NCBI GenBank assembly: GCA_024275095.1
Contig: JAJRZV010000086.1
Span: 1-18,826 of the forward strand
Source: a bacterium
Lineage (GTDB): Bacteria > JAJRZV01
Length of the DNA stretch: 18,826 nucleotides
Direction: 5' to 3'
In this document: in pieces, positions 1 to 7,012 of the stretch
Layout of the letters: each line of letters begins with the position of its first letter
Numbering within the stretch: the stretch's first letter is position 1
Program-made: the position numbers and the translations under genes
Notes under the pieces: model-generated
The model's database searches: none
What the model saw: the letters and a program-made list of their open reading frames with translations, nothing else
Told to the model about the DNA's origin: nothing

Positions 1-1
1 A

Positions 2-181
2 GAATCTCAGAAGAAATGGCTCAGCCAAATAGTAAGGGAACCACCTGAAGACGTGGACATAGAACTTTTTAAAAAAGAAATGATCATTAAATTAAATATA
101 AAAAAAATTGAAAATGCCTTAAAAAATGCAAGGGATTTAAAAATGGTCCAGGACCTTTCCCGCAAAAAAATGACCTCATAA
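2..181 (+). CDS. dnaG: Probable DNA primase DnaG, C-terminal fragment (5' end outside window; frame broken)
   Basis: This reading frame is open from the left edge and stops with TAA at 179-181. The visible 59 residues are lysine/glutamate-rich and helical in character (for example ELFKKEMIIKLNIKKIENAL), as expected for the helicase-interacting C-terminal domain of bacterial primase, which makes RNA primers at the fork. The identification rests on this helical tail plus the adjoining rpoD, because dnaG-rpoD is a classic bacterial gene pair. No catalytic Toprim or zinc motif is in view. The frame appears to be interrupted. After an A7 run at 164-170, the -1 frame continues as NDLINRLKQLDKIKKINEN and stops at 226-228, which is a much more natural DnaG end. 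The intact gene would then reach 228 and lie 23 bases before rpoD. An unrelated coiled-coil protein cannot be excluded from this short tail. Confidence 0.6.
   Translation, partial: ESQKKWLSQIVREPPEDVDIELFKKEMIIKLNIKKIENALKNARDLKMVQDLSRKKMTS
164..170 (+). other. A7 homopolymer at the dnaG frame break
   Basis: Seven adenines follow CGC. Read as it stands, the frame ends eleven bases later. One extra A, or a -1 slip on the two AAA codons, opens a further 19 codons ending at 228 with a DnaG-like helical tail. It could be a missed base in sequencing, a true mutation, or polymerase/ribosome slippage. The preceding base is C, so it is not a perfect X_XXY_YYZ slippery heptamer. Confidence 0.55.
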
Positions 182-240
182 ACAGACTGAAGCAACTTGA
201 CAAGATAAAAAAAATAAATGAAAATTAAATATTTAATGAA

Positions 241-245
241 AGGGG
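241..245 (+). promoter_or_regulatory. Ribosome binding site of rpoD (decides the start)
   Basis: AGGGG (part of AAAGGGG) lies 6 bases before the ATG at 252-254. A TTG at 246 is in frame two codons upstream but directly touches this Shine-Dalgarno sequence, so it cannot be served by it. ATG 252 is the better start. Confidence 0.65.
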
Positions 246-251
246 TTGCTC

Positions 252-2006
252 ATGAGCAGACGAAAGTTCTTTGAAGAAGAATGGGACAAAATCGTCTCGC
301 TTGGAAAAGAGAAAGGATACATTACCTACGATGAACTGAACAGTTTGCTTCCCTCGGACATATTCGACGTTAAAGATATTGACAACATCCACGCACAGCT
401 CGAGAAAATTGACATTGACCTTGTCCAGTCTCCAGAGGAATACCTGCGTCGCCATCAGAAACAGCAAAGTCGCGTGGTTATAGAGGAAGAAGAAAAAGGT
501 GCCAACGATCCAGTACGCATTTACCTGAAAGAAATGGGTAATATTGAGCTGCTGGATCGCGAGGGAGAAGTGGAAATCGCCAAGCGCATTGAAACCGGCA
601 AAAACATGATCATCAAGGCTCTCATCCGTTCACCTTTTGTACTTCAACAAATTATTCAAACTACGCAATTAGTAGAAGAAGGGCATGTTAAGATTGCCGA
701 AATTATTAAAGATATTGAAGATACCGAGGAAGAGGAAGAGGAAGAGGAATTCCAGGAAATGAACTCAAGCCTTCAAAGAGCGCGGCAACAGTTCATCAGC
801 ACGGTGGAGGATTTGAAAAAACTTATCAAGAAAAAAGAAAAAGCTCTTCAGCAACTGAGAAAGGTGAAAACCAAAAAGGCTCTGAAAAAATATGAGAATC
901 AAATAGAAAAAATTGATGAGCAAATCTTTGAAAAACTTAAAAGCATTAACTTTTCTGAAAAGTATATCAGTCAGATTAAGGAAAAGCTCCGTTATTACGT
1001 TTCCGAGATCGAGCGGCTGGAAAAAGAAATCAGGGATATTGAAGCGCGCACAAAAATGAAACCTGCCCATCTCATAAAGGCATATCACAAGGCTGCAAAG
1101 GATACAAAAGAAGCCCAGCGTCTGGGAGGACGACTCCGCATTTCCATGAAAAAACTGAAAGATCTATGCGAAAAACTCGAAGAGAACACGAAACGCCTGA
1201 AGGAAATCGTTCAAGAAACGCATTCCACCGCAGAAGAAATGAAAAACACACTGGCTGATGTGGAACAGGGCGAACAGATGGCGCAACAGGCGAAGGAGGA
1301 GCTTATCAAGGCCAACCTCCGATTGGTTGTCAGCATCGCAAAGAAGTATACAAACCGGGGACTTTCCTTTCTTGACCTTATTCAGGAGGGAAATATCGGC
1401 CTCATGAAAGCGGTGGACAAATTTGAATATCAGCGCGGTTATAAATTCTCCACCTATGCAACGTGGTGGATCAGGCAGGCGATCACCCGGGCCATTGCAG
1501 ACCAGGCGAGAACGATCCGCATACCCGTTCACATGATCGAAACCATTAACAAAATAGTACGAACGTCCAGGGCACTTGTACAGGAAATGGGACGTGAACC
1601 CACACCTGAGGAAATTGCTGAAAAACTCAACCTGCCCGTGGACAAGGTACGAAAAGTACTTAAAATCGCTAAGGAACCCATATCCCTCGAAACGCCCATT
1701 GGAGACGAAGAAGACAGTCACCTGGGAGACTTCATTGAAGATAAAAAAATCATGCAGCCCCTCGAAGCTGTCATTCACATGGATCTGGCCGAGCAAACAC
1801 GCAGGGTGCTTTCCACTCTCACTCCAAGGGAGGAAAAGGTGGTCCGCATGCGTTTTGGAATAGGTGAAAAAACCGACTTTACACTTGAGGAGGTGGGTAA
1901 AGACTTCGACGTCACACGAGAACGAATCCGGCAGATTGAAGCAAAGGCGCTGAGGAAGTTGAGACATCCTTCGCGCTCCAAAATTCTCAAGAGCTTTGCC
2001 GAATAA
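252..2006 (+). CDS. rpoD: RNA polymerase primary sigma factor (RpoD / sigma-70)
   Basis: This is the housekeeping sigma factor that directs RNA polymerase to -10/-35 promoters; 584 residues. All family regions are visible: region 1.1 (about residues 8-75), region 1.2 (about 85-115, [20 protein letters not shown]), a long non-conserved, lysine/glutamate-rich coiled-coil insert (about 120-345), region 2 (about 350-420, with [20 protein letters not shown]), region 3 (about 426-500), and region 4 with the -35-reading helix-turn-helix (about 522-576, [20 protein letters not shown]). The presence of region 1.1 and the large insert identifies it as primary rather than alternative sigma. An acidic run of eight glutamates near residue 160 comes from a hexanucleotide repeat. 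The start is ATG 252, six bases after AGGGG. It lies just behind dnaG and five bases before a tRNA, so it is probably co-transcribed with both. Confidence 0.97.
   Translation: MSRRKFFEEEWDKIVSLGKEKGYITYDELNSLLPSDIFDVKDIDNIHAQLEKIDIDLVQSPEEYLRRHQKQQSRVVIEEEEKGANDPVRIYLKEMGNIELLDREGEVEIAKRIETGKNMIIKALIRSPFVLQQIIQTTQLVEEGHVKIAEIIKDIEDTEEEEEEEEFQEMNSSLQRARQQFISTVEDLKKLIKKKEKALQQLRKVKTKKALKKYENQIEKIDEQIFEKLKSINFSEKYISQIKEKLRYYVSEIERLEKEIRDIEARTKMKPAHLIKAYHKAAKDTKEAQRLGGRLRISMKKLKDLCEKLEENTKRLKEIVQETHSTAEEMKNTLADVEQGEQMAQQAKEELIKANLRLVVSIAKKYTNRGLSFLDLIQEGNIGLMKAVDKFEYQRGYKFSTYATWWIRQAITRAIADQARTIRIPVHMIETINKIVRTSRALVQEMGREPTPEEIAEKLNLPVDKVRKVLKIAKEPISLETPIGDEEDSHLGDFIEDKKIMQPLEAVIHMDLAEQTRRVLSTLTPREEKVVRMRFGIGEKTDFTLEEVGKDFDVTRERIRQIEAKALRKLRHPSRSKILKSFAE
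726..749 (+). repeat. Perfect (GAGGAA)x4 hexanucleotide repeat inside rpoD
   Basis: Four exact tandem copies of GAGGAA encode the poly-glutamate run in the non-conserved region of RpoD. The unit is a multiple of three, so copy-number change would alter only the length of the acidic run and keep the frame. Confidence 0.8.
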
Positions 2007-2011
2007 TGTCA

Positions 2012-2084
2012 GGGCCCGTAGCTCAATTGGCAGAGCTGCCGGCTCATAACCGGCTGGTTCCAGGTTCAAATCCTGGCGGGCCCA
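2012..2084 (+). tRNA. tRNA with anticodon CAT (elongator Met likely)
   Basis: A complete cloverleaf folds by eye. It has a 7-bp acceptor stem GGGCCCG/CGGGCCC (2012-2018 with 2077-2083) and a D arm GCTC...GAGC. The anticodon stem is GCCGG/CCGGC (2038-2042 with 2050-2054) around loop CTCATAA, with CAT at 2045-2047. The T arm is CCAGG/CCTGG around TTCAAAT. The discriminator is A2084 and no CCA is encoded. The G1-C72 pair and lack of the three-G:C anticodon-stem pattern argue against initiator tRNA. An Ile2 tRNA, whose CAT anticodon is modified to lysidine, cannot be ruled out from sequence. It sits five bases after rpoD and about 30 bases before the next start codon, so it must be cut from a longer operon transcript. 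Confidence 0.93.
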
Positions 2085-2115
2085 GACGACAAAATCACAG
2101 TATGTGGGGGAGGCA

Positions 2116-2853
2116 TTGATTAACGACATACAAAATCTCAAAAAACTCCAGGAGATTGATGTAACTATCGATGAAATCGTAAACGAATCTCAAACGCTCA
2201 CACACGAAATGCACACACGACGCAAAGAACTGGAAAAAGTCCGTGAGCAGGTGCAAACACTGTCCCGGGTTATTGAGGAAAAAGAGTCAGAACGAAGAAA
2301 AAAAGAACAGGATTTGAAATACGAAGAAGACATTGTGAAAAAATGGGAAGCCCGTCTCAAAGAAATAAAAAAACAACGTGAATATCAGGCACTCATGTTT
2401 GAAATTGCCCAGGCTAAAAAAGCCAATGCTGAACTTGAGGAAGAAATACTCAAGCTTATGGAAGAGATAGAAGGACTGAAGAAAGAACATGAAGAAATTA
2501 CCCGGAAACTTGAAGGAATGGAAAAAGAGTTCAGTGAAAAAGAAAAATTTATTACTGAGAGGTTAAAACACCTGGAAGAACAGAAAGCAGAAAAGGAAAG
2601 AGAGCGAGAAACACTCGCCCAATCAATCAACCAGCAGCTTCTATCACGCTACAATCTCATACGCACCAAGCGCGGGGGTGTTGCTGTGGTAAGAGCGTGG
2701 GCGGAACGCTGTACAGGCTGTAACATGAACATTCCACCCCAGCTTTACTACGAGGTGATGAAAAACGACCGCGTGCACATGTGTCCTCACTGCCAGAGAA
2801 TCCTTTACTACGAAGAAGAGCAGGAAGCCAGTGGACAAACAAATTCGAGATGA
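2116..2853 (+). CDS. Coiled-coil protein with C-terminal C4 zinc ribbon (DUF164 / CT398 type)
   Basis: About 245 residues. The first 170 are an extended charged coiled coil containing the family segment KKQREYQALMFEI. The C-terminus is a zinc ribbon with CTGC (Cys199, Cys202) and CPHC (Cys223, Cys226), followed by QRILYY. This matches the widespread bacterial family of zinc-ribbon coiled-coil proteins (chlamydial CT398 is the structural example). Its role is not firmly known; interaction with transcription or secretion machinery has been proposed for homologues. Start choice: TTG 2116 gives a natural start MINDIQNLKKLQEID and is preceded by the purine run GGGGGAGG at 2106-2113, although the final GG is only 2 bases away. 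GTG 2104 would add four residues but has no visible ribosome binding site. The last 23 bases overlap the next gene, suggesting translational coupling. Confidence 0.85.
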   Translation: MINDIQNLKKLQEIDVTIDEIVNESQTLTHEMHTRRKELEKVREQVQTLSRVIEEKESERRKKEQDLKYEEDIVKKWEARLKEIKKQREYQALMFEIAQAKKANAELEEEILKLMEEIEGLKKEHEEITRKLEGMEKEFSEKEKFITERLKHLEEQKAEKERERETLAQSINQQLLSRYNLIRTKRGGVAVVRAWAERCTGCNMNIPPQLYYEVMKNDRVHMCPHCQRILYYEEEQEASGQTNSR

Positions 2854-3739
2854 AGTCTATTCGTACTGTGAAAAGGTTATCAGCTCCTTCGAACGTTTCC
2901 TGAAGGGGCAGGTAAAAAAATCTTTCGCATCTGCACCCACTGAATTGCAGGAAGCAGCCCAGTATGCTGTTGGTACAGGTGGCAAACGCATACGTCCTTT
3001 ACTCTTTTTGACTTCCGCTTATTCACTCGGCCAGGAAGAAAACGACAGTTTGCTGTATTTTGCCACAGGAATAGAGTTCATCCACACGTACACACTTGTA
3101 CACGACGACCTCCCGTCCATGGACGATGATCTGGAAAGACGGGGACACCCAACGGTGCACGTGGTTTACGGAGAAAGCACCGCCATTCTCACAGGCGACG
3201 CTCTGCTCACTGAAGGAGCAAGACTCCTCATCTCCCCCACGTTACTCAATTCAGTAAGTCCAGATGCGCTGCTGGCAATGGCAGACATTGTTCTGTCCTC
3301 CCGTGGTGCAGGAGGTGTCGCTGGAGGACAATTGCTGGACAAAAAACACGAGGGCACAAATACAGGTGAAAAAACATTGAAGAAAATCTATCGACAAAAG
3401 ACCGGGGAGTTTATTGCTGCATGTATCACGGCCGGTTATATTGCCGGAGGCGGCACATCCAGAAAAGACATTGAATTGCTTCACAACGTGGGAGTGGAAC
3501 TCGGTTATGCTTATCAGATCGGAAACGACATCCATGACCATCTTTACGTAAAACGGGACGCTGAAAAAGGTAAAGCCACTTACATCAAGATCGCAGGGCT
3601 TGAAAAGGCAAAAAAGATGTACGATAAGCTCATGGGCAATGTGTTTCGCGGCTCTGCCAAGGTTACAGAACCCGGATCCCCTCTGATAATGGCTATACAG
3701 TACATTGACGACCTTGTCCGCAATCGATGGATCTCCTGA
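2831..3739 (+). CDS. ispA: Polyprenyl (probable farnesyl) diphosphate synthase
   Basis: This enzyme condenses isopentenyl diphosphate with allylic diphosphates to make the C15 (possibly C20) precursor of quinones and undecaprenyl lipids; 302 residues, normal family length. Visible motifs are GGKRIRP (50-56), the first aspartate-rich motif DDLPSMDDD (92-100) with HTY before it, and the second motif at 231-236. The two-residue PS insertion in the first motif and Tyr87 five residues before the aspartates match E. coli-type bacterial FPP synthase. Oddity: the second motif reads NDIHD instead of the usual DDxxD, with Asn232 at the first aspartate position. It starts at GTG 2831 inside the preceding gene with AGGAAG just upstream, and overlaps dxs by 13 bases. 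Dxs supplies the precursor pathway, so the pair makes biochemical sense. GGPP synthase is the main alternative. Confidence 0.9.
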   Translation: MDKQIRDEVYSYCEKVISSFERFLKGQVKKSFASAPTELQEAAQYAVGTGGKRIRPLLFLTSAYSLGQEENDSLLYFATGIEFIHTYTLVHDDLPSMDDDLERRGHPTVHVVYGESTAILTGDALLTEGARLLISPTLLNSVSPDALLAMADIVLSSRGAGGVAGGQLLDKKHEGTNTGEKTLKKIYRQKTGEFIAACITAGYIAGGGTSRKDIELLHNVGVELGYAYQIGNDIHDHLYVKRDAEKGKATYIKIAGLEKAKKMYDKLMGNVFRGSAKVTEPGSPLIMAIQYIDDLVRNRWIS

Positions 3740-5607
3740 GTCGGGTCAACGGTCCTGAAGACCTTAAAAAACTCTCCCTGCCGGAGCTGTACGCTCTCGC
3801 AGGTGAAATTCGCAAGCTCATTATCCACACGTGTGCAAAAAATGGGGGACACCTCGCATCAAGTCTTGGAGCCGTAGAACTTTCTATAGCTCTTCATTAC
3901 GTGTTCAACTCTCCCGAAGACGTAATCATATTGGATGTGGGTCACCAGGCATACGCTCACAAGATTGTCACCAGCAGAAAAGACAAATTCCACACACTTC
4001 GCCAGTATGGCGGGATTTCTGGTTTTACATCTCGTGAAGAAAGTCCACACGATCCGTTTGGAGCAGGCCACTCAAGCACGTCTATTTCAGCAGCTCTTGG
4101 CATTATCGAAGGGAAACGTCTGAAGGGTCGGAAAGGAAAAGCCGTTGCAGTAATTGGTGATGGTTCCATGACTGGAGGTATGGCTTTCGAAGCACTGAAC
4201 CAGGCAGGATACCTTGGACGGGACATCATTGTGGTGCTCAACGACAACGAGATGTCCATATCACCCAACGTGGGAGCACTTCAGTCATTCATCTCGAGAA
4301 AAATCACAGACCAGTCACTTATCAAGGTCCGCAAAAAAATCAAAGAATTCATCAAGAGCCTCCCCGGAATAGGAGAAGACGTTTACCATGTTATCAAAAA
4401 AGCAGAAGATTCCGTTGTCTCTTTTTTCACCCAGGGCATTGTTTTTGAAGGTCTCGGGTTTCATTACCTCGGCCCTATTGACGGACACAGGCTGGAACAT
4501 CTCATTGAAACTTTCGAGCATGTAGCGGGGTGGGAAGGTCCTATTCTTGTACACGTGGTAACCAAAAAGGGCAAAGGGTATGCTCCCGCAGAGGCAGATC
4601 CAGAAAGGTTTCACGGAGTTGCACCATTCGATATCTCCACGGGGGAGCCACTGAAAAAGAACACACGTCCCACCTATTCTGACGTTTTTGGTAAGACACT
4701 CGTGCAACTTGCTGTCCAAAATTCAGACATAGTCGCGATTACTGCCGCCATGACAAGCGGCACAGGACTTCACCATTTTCAGGCGCGGTTTCCGGATCGC
4801 TTTTACGATGTGGGCATTGCAGAGCAGCACGCGGTTACCTTTGCAGGAGGACTCGCCACACAGGGGCTGCGGCCGGTAGTCGCGATTTACTCTACATTCC
4901 TGCAGAGAGCCTTCGACCAGATTGTACACGACGTGTGCCTCCAGAACCTCCCTGTTCTTTTTGCCGTGGACCGGGCGGGAATTGTGGGAGAAGACGGTGC
5001 CACGCACCAGGGGCTTCTGGACATCCCACTTTTTAACACCTTACCTAACCTGGTCATTATGGCTCCATCCGGTGGTAGAGAGCTGGCTTCCATGCTGGCC
5101 ACTGGTCTGACTCTCACCGGTCCCTCTGCTGTAAGGTATCCACGAGGGCTTATTCCTGACGATTTCGATCCTGAAAAAGAGCTGCCACCTCCCGTGGAAG
5201 TCGGTAAAAGCCGGGTGTTATCCCGCGGCCGTGACATCACCATTATCGCACTGGGACACGTTTTTCAGGCCTGTGAGGAAGCAGCGGAGGAACTCGAAAA
5301 AAAAGGAGTAAGTGTGCGGCTTATAGATGCGCGTTTCGTACGCCCGCTGGACGAAAAAGAATTTCTAACAGCAGCCAGAAGAACACGAAAAATACTCATT
5401 GTGGAAGAGGGAGTTATCACCGGAGGCTTCGGTAGAGCTGTGGAAGCTCTCATACGCTCACGAAAAGAGTTTCAAAATGTGAAAATACTGGTGCACGGAT
5501 TACATACTCCTTTTGTACCACACGGGAACCAGGAAAAGATGAGAGCACTGTATCAGCTTGATGCAAAAGGGATATTGAACCAGTGTTACACATTATTAAA
5601 GGGGTAA
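3727..5607 (+). CDS. dxs: 1-deoxy-D-xylulose-5-phosphate synthase
   Basis: This thiamine-diphosphate enzyme joins pyruvate and glyceraldehyde-3-phosphate in the first step of the MEP isoprenoid pathway; cytoplasmic, 626 residues, full length. Visible features: HLASSLG (42-48), GHQAYAHK (72-79), the TPP/Mg motif GDGSMTGG (144-151) followed by LNDNEMSISPNVG (171-183), the acceptor segment VGIAEQHAVTFAGGLA with the catalytic glutamate near residue 365, and a C-terminal transketolase domain ending with GLHTPFVPHG. All expected catalytic elements are present. ATG 3727 overlaps the upstream prenyl synthase by 13 bases, with no clear Shine-Dalgarno sequence, so translation is probably coupled. The next gene starts 3 bases after the stop. 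Confidence 0.97.
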   Translation: MDLLSRVNGPEDLKKLSLPELYALAGEIRKLIIHTCAKNGGHLASSLGAVELSIALHYVFNSPEDVIILDVGHQAYAHKIVTSRKDKFHTLRQYGGISGFTSREESPHDPFGAGHSSTSISAALGIIEGKRLKGRKGKAVAVIGDGSMTGGMAFEALNQAGYLGRDIIVVLNDNEMSISPNVGALQSFISRKITDQSLIKVRKKIKEFIKSLPGIGEDVYHVIKKAEDSVVSFFTQGIVFEGLGFHYLGPIDGHRLEHLIETFEHVAGWEGPILVHVVTKKGKGYAPAEADPERFHGVAPFDISTGEPLKKNTRPTYSDVFGKTLVQLAVQNSDIVAITAAMTSGTGLHHFQARFPDRFYDVGIAEQHAVTFAGGLATQGLRPVVAIYSTFLQRAFDQIVHDVCLQNLPVLFAVDRAGIVGEDGATHQGLLDIPLFNTLPNLVIMAPSGGRELASMLATGLTLTGPSAVRYPRGLIPDDFDPEKELPPPVEVGKSRVLSRGRDITIIALGHVFQACEEAAEELEKKGVSVRLIDARFVRPLDEKEFLTAARRTRKILIVEEGVITGGFGRAVEALIRSRKEFQNVKILVHGLHTPFVPHGNQEKMRALYQLDAKGILNQCYTLLKG

Positions 5608-5610
5608 TAG

Positions 5611-6261
5611 ATGGGAGGTACCAGACGCATATACCTCGTGAGGCACGGCCAGTCGCGTCCTGTTGACGAGAACGGCATTATCCGAAACATACCAGGACTC
5701 GACCTCACCGAAGAAGGAATACGGCAGGCAAAAAGTACAGCACGATTCCTCAGTCAGGCTCCCATCGGTGCAATATATTCAAGCGATGCCCCCCGAGCAG
5801 TCAAAACAGCCGAGATCATTGCACAGGAGTTAAATTTAAAAGTACAGACCTTTCCATGGCTGCGAGAATTTTCAGTTGGAGACCTGGAGGGGACACCTTT
5901 CTGGGAGCACCTGGAAGAAATAAAAAAAATTACCCGGTTAAACCGACTTGACCCCTACACCCGATTCTCGGGTGGAGAGAGCATTCAGGACCTGCACGAC
6001 AGGGTTATCCCCCCGTTGAAAAAGCTCCTTCAAGAGAGCCCACAGCACGTATGTATAGTGGCACACGGGGGCGTCAACAGGGTCATTCTCATGTCCCTGC
6101 TGAACCTGCCGTTAGATTTTTTCACACGCATAGATCAGGAAAATGCCTGTGTAAACATCATTGACGTTTCCAACGATCAGGCGATTCTACGATTGCTCAA
6201 TTTTGTTCCTTACGACGGGGTCAAAGTTCAGCGTGACATCAATGTGTACGTGACGCTCTGA
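5611..6261 (+). CDS. Histidine phosphatase superfamily protein (phosphoglycerate-mutase-like)
   Basis: 216 residues of the branch-1 histidine phosphatase fold. The phospho-accepting histidine is in VRHGQS (His12). Other catalytic-site residues visible are Arg62 (SSDAPRAVKTAE), Glu86 (LREFSVGDLEG) and His152 (IVAHGGVNR). Members dephosphorylate sugars, nucleotides, or alpha-ribazole-5-phosphate in cobalamin synthesis (CobC), and the sequence alone does not choose a substrate. No cobalamin genes lie nearby, so CobC is not supported by context. ATG 5611 follows AAAGGGG (5598-5604) at 6-base spacing. The stop overlaps the next ATG by one base (TGATG). Placement after dxs suggests only shared transcription, not a shared pathway. 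Confidence 0.88.
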   Translation: MGGTRRIYLVRHGQSRPVDENGIIRNIPGLDLTEEGIRQAKSTARFLSQAPIGAIYSSDAPRAVKTAEIIAQELNLKVQTFPWLREFSVGDLEGTPFWEHLEEIKKITRLNRLDPYTRFSGGESIQDLHDRVIPPLKKLLQESPQHVCIVAHGGVNRVILMSLLNLPLDFFTRIDQENACVNIIDVSNDQAILRLLNFVPYDGVKVQRDINVYVTL

Positions 6262-7007
6262 TGATGCTTTTGCCCCGTCATCTTCGGGGGTTATCTCACA
6301 GATTCGCGCAAATACTGCAGGCCGTTCTGCCAGGTCACTGTGGCATGTGCGGTGGGAAAACCCTGGGAGTTGAGCCATTGTGCCAGCAGTGCACTAAAGC
6401 CCTGGAGAAACCCCACGAACCCTCGTGTCCCAGATGCGCTGTGCCTTATCCTACATGTGGTAATGTTTCGTGGGAATGCGGCATGTGCCGCACATCTCCC
6501 CCGTCCTTTGACACTGTAATCACAGCTTTCTCCTATGGTCCACACGTAAAAACATTACTCATGGAACTCAAGGAAAGAACGCGGACATGGCCGGCAAGGG
6601 TGCTGGCTGAAGCACTGGTCACGCAGCTTGAAAGAAGTCATGTAAATATAAAAAATTTTCATGCTCTTGTCCCTGTGCCTGCATCTACCGTGTCGTTCTC
6701 ACGCAGATTACTGAACCCCCCGGCCGTGATTTCAGACAAGTTAAGCCCCATTATAAAAATTCCAGTTGTCAAACATGTACTACTTCATAAAGGGAACGTC
6801 TCCAAGCAGAGTGAGCTCAGTTTCAAAGATCGAATGAACAACATCCGCGGCACGTTCATTGTACGCAACAGAGAAAAAGTGCAGGGCAAAAACGTGTTTC
6901 TTGTTGACGATGTGGTGACAACAACCGCGACAGTAAGGGAATGTGCCAGGGAGTTAAAGAAAGCAGGGGCATCTCAAATCGTGGTACTTGCAGGAGCACG
7001 GGCATAG
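6261..7007 (+). CDS. comF: ComF family phosphoribosyltransferase-fold protein
   Basis: 248 residues. The N-terminal zinc-binding part carries cysteine pairs CGMC (27, 30), CQQC (41, 44), CPRC (56, 59), plus Cys66 and CGMC (73, 76). The C-terminal half is a type I phosphoribosyltransferase fold with the PRPP-binding signature FLVDDVVTTTAT (213-224). This layout is that of ComF/GntX proteins, linked to uptake or processing of transforming DNA in several bacteria. The biochemical reaction remains uncertain for most members. Oddity: the PRPP loop is normally VDDVxTTGAT; Thr222 stands where glycine is expected. ATG 6261 overlaps the preceding stop by one base and is immediately followed by a second ATG. 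The next gene begins five bases after the stop. Confidence 0.88.
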   Translation: MMLLPRHLRGLSHRFAQILQAVLPGHCGMCGGKTLGVEPLCQQCTKALEKPHEPSCPRCAVPYPTCGNVSWECGMCRTSPPSFDTVITAFSYGPHVKTLLMELKERTRTWPARVLAEALVTQLERSHVNIKNFHALVPVPASTVSFSRRLLNPPAVISDKLSPIIKIPVVKHVLLHKGNVSKQSELSFKDRMNNIRGTFIVRNREKVQGKNVFLVDDVVTTTATVRECARELKKAGASQIVVLAGARA

Positions 7008-7012
7008 AAGCA

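Noticed and set aside
2012-2084. Initiator tRNA-fMet
   Set aside because: The first pair is G1-C72 instead of a mismatch, and the anticodon stem lacks the three consecutive G:C pairs of initiators.
1164-2141. A 325-codon minus-strand open frame across rpoD and the tRNA
   Set aside because: It lies wholly opposite a strongly supported sigma factor and a folded tRNA, has no domain pattern, and mirrors the codon structure of rpoD.
6941-7012. Longer N-terminus for permease 1 from ATG 6941
   Set aside because: It would overlap comF by 67 bases and add 24 residues lacking permease character; ATG 7013 begins exactly at the conserved amphipathic/membrane start.
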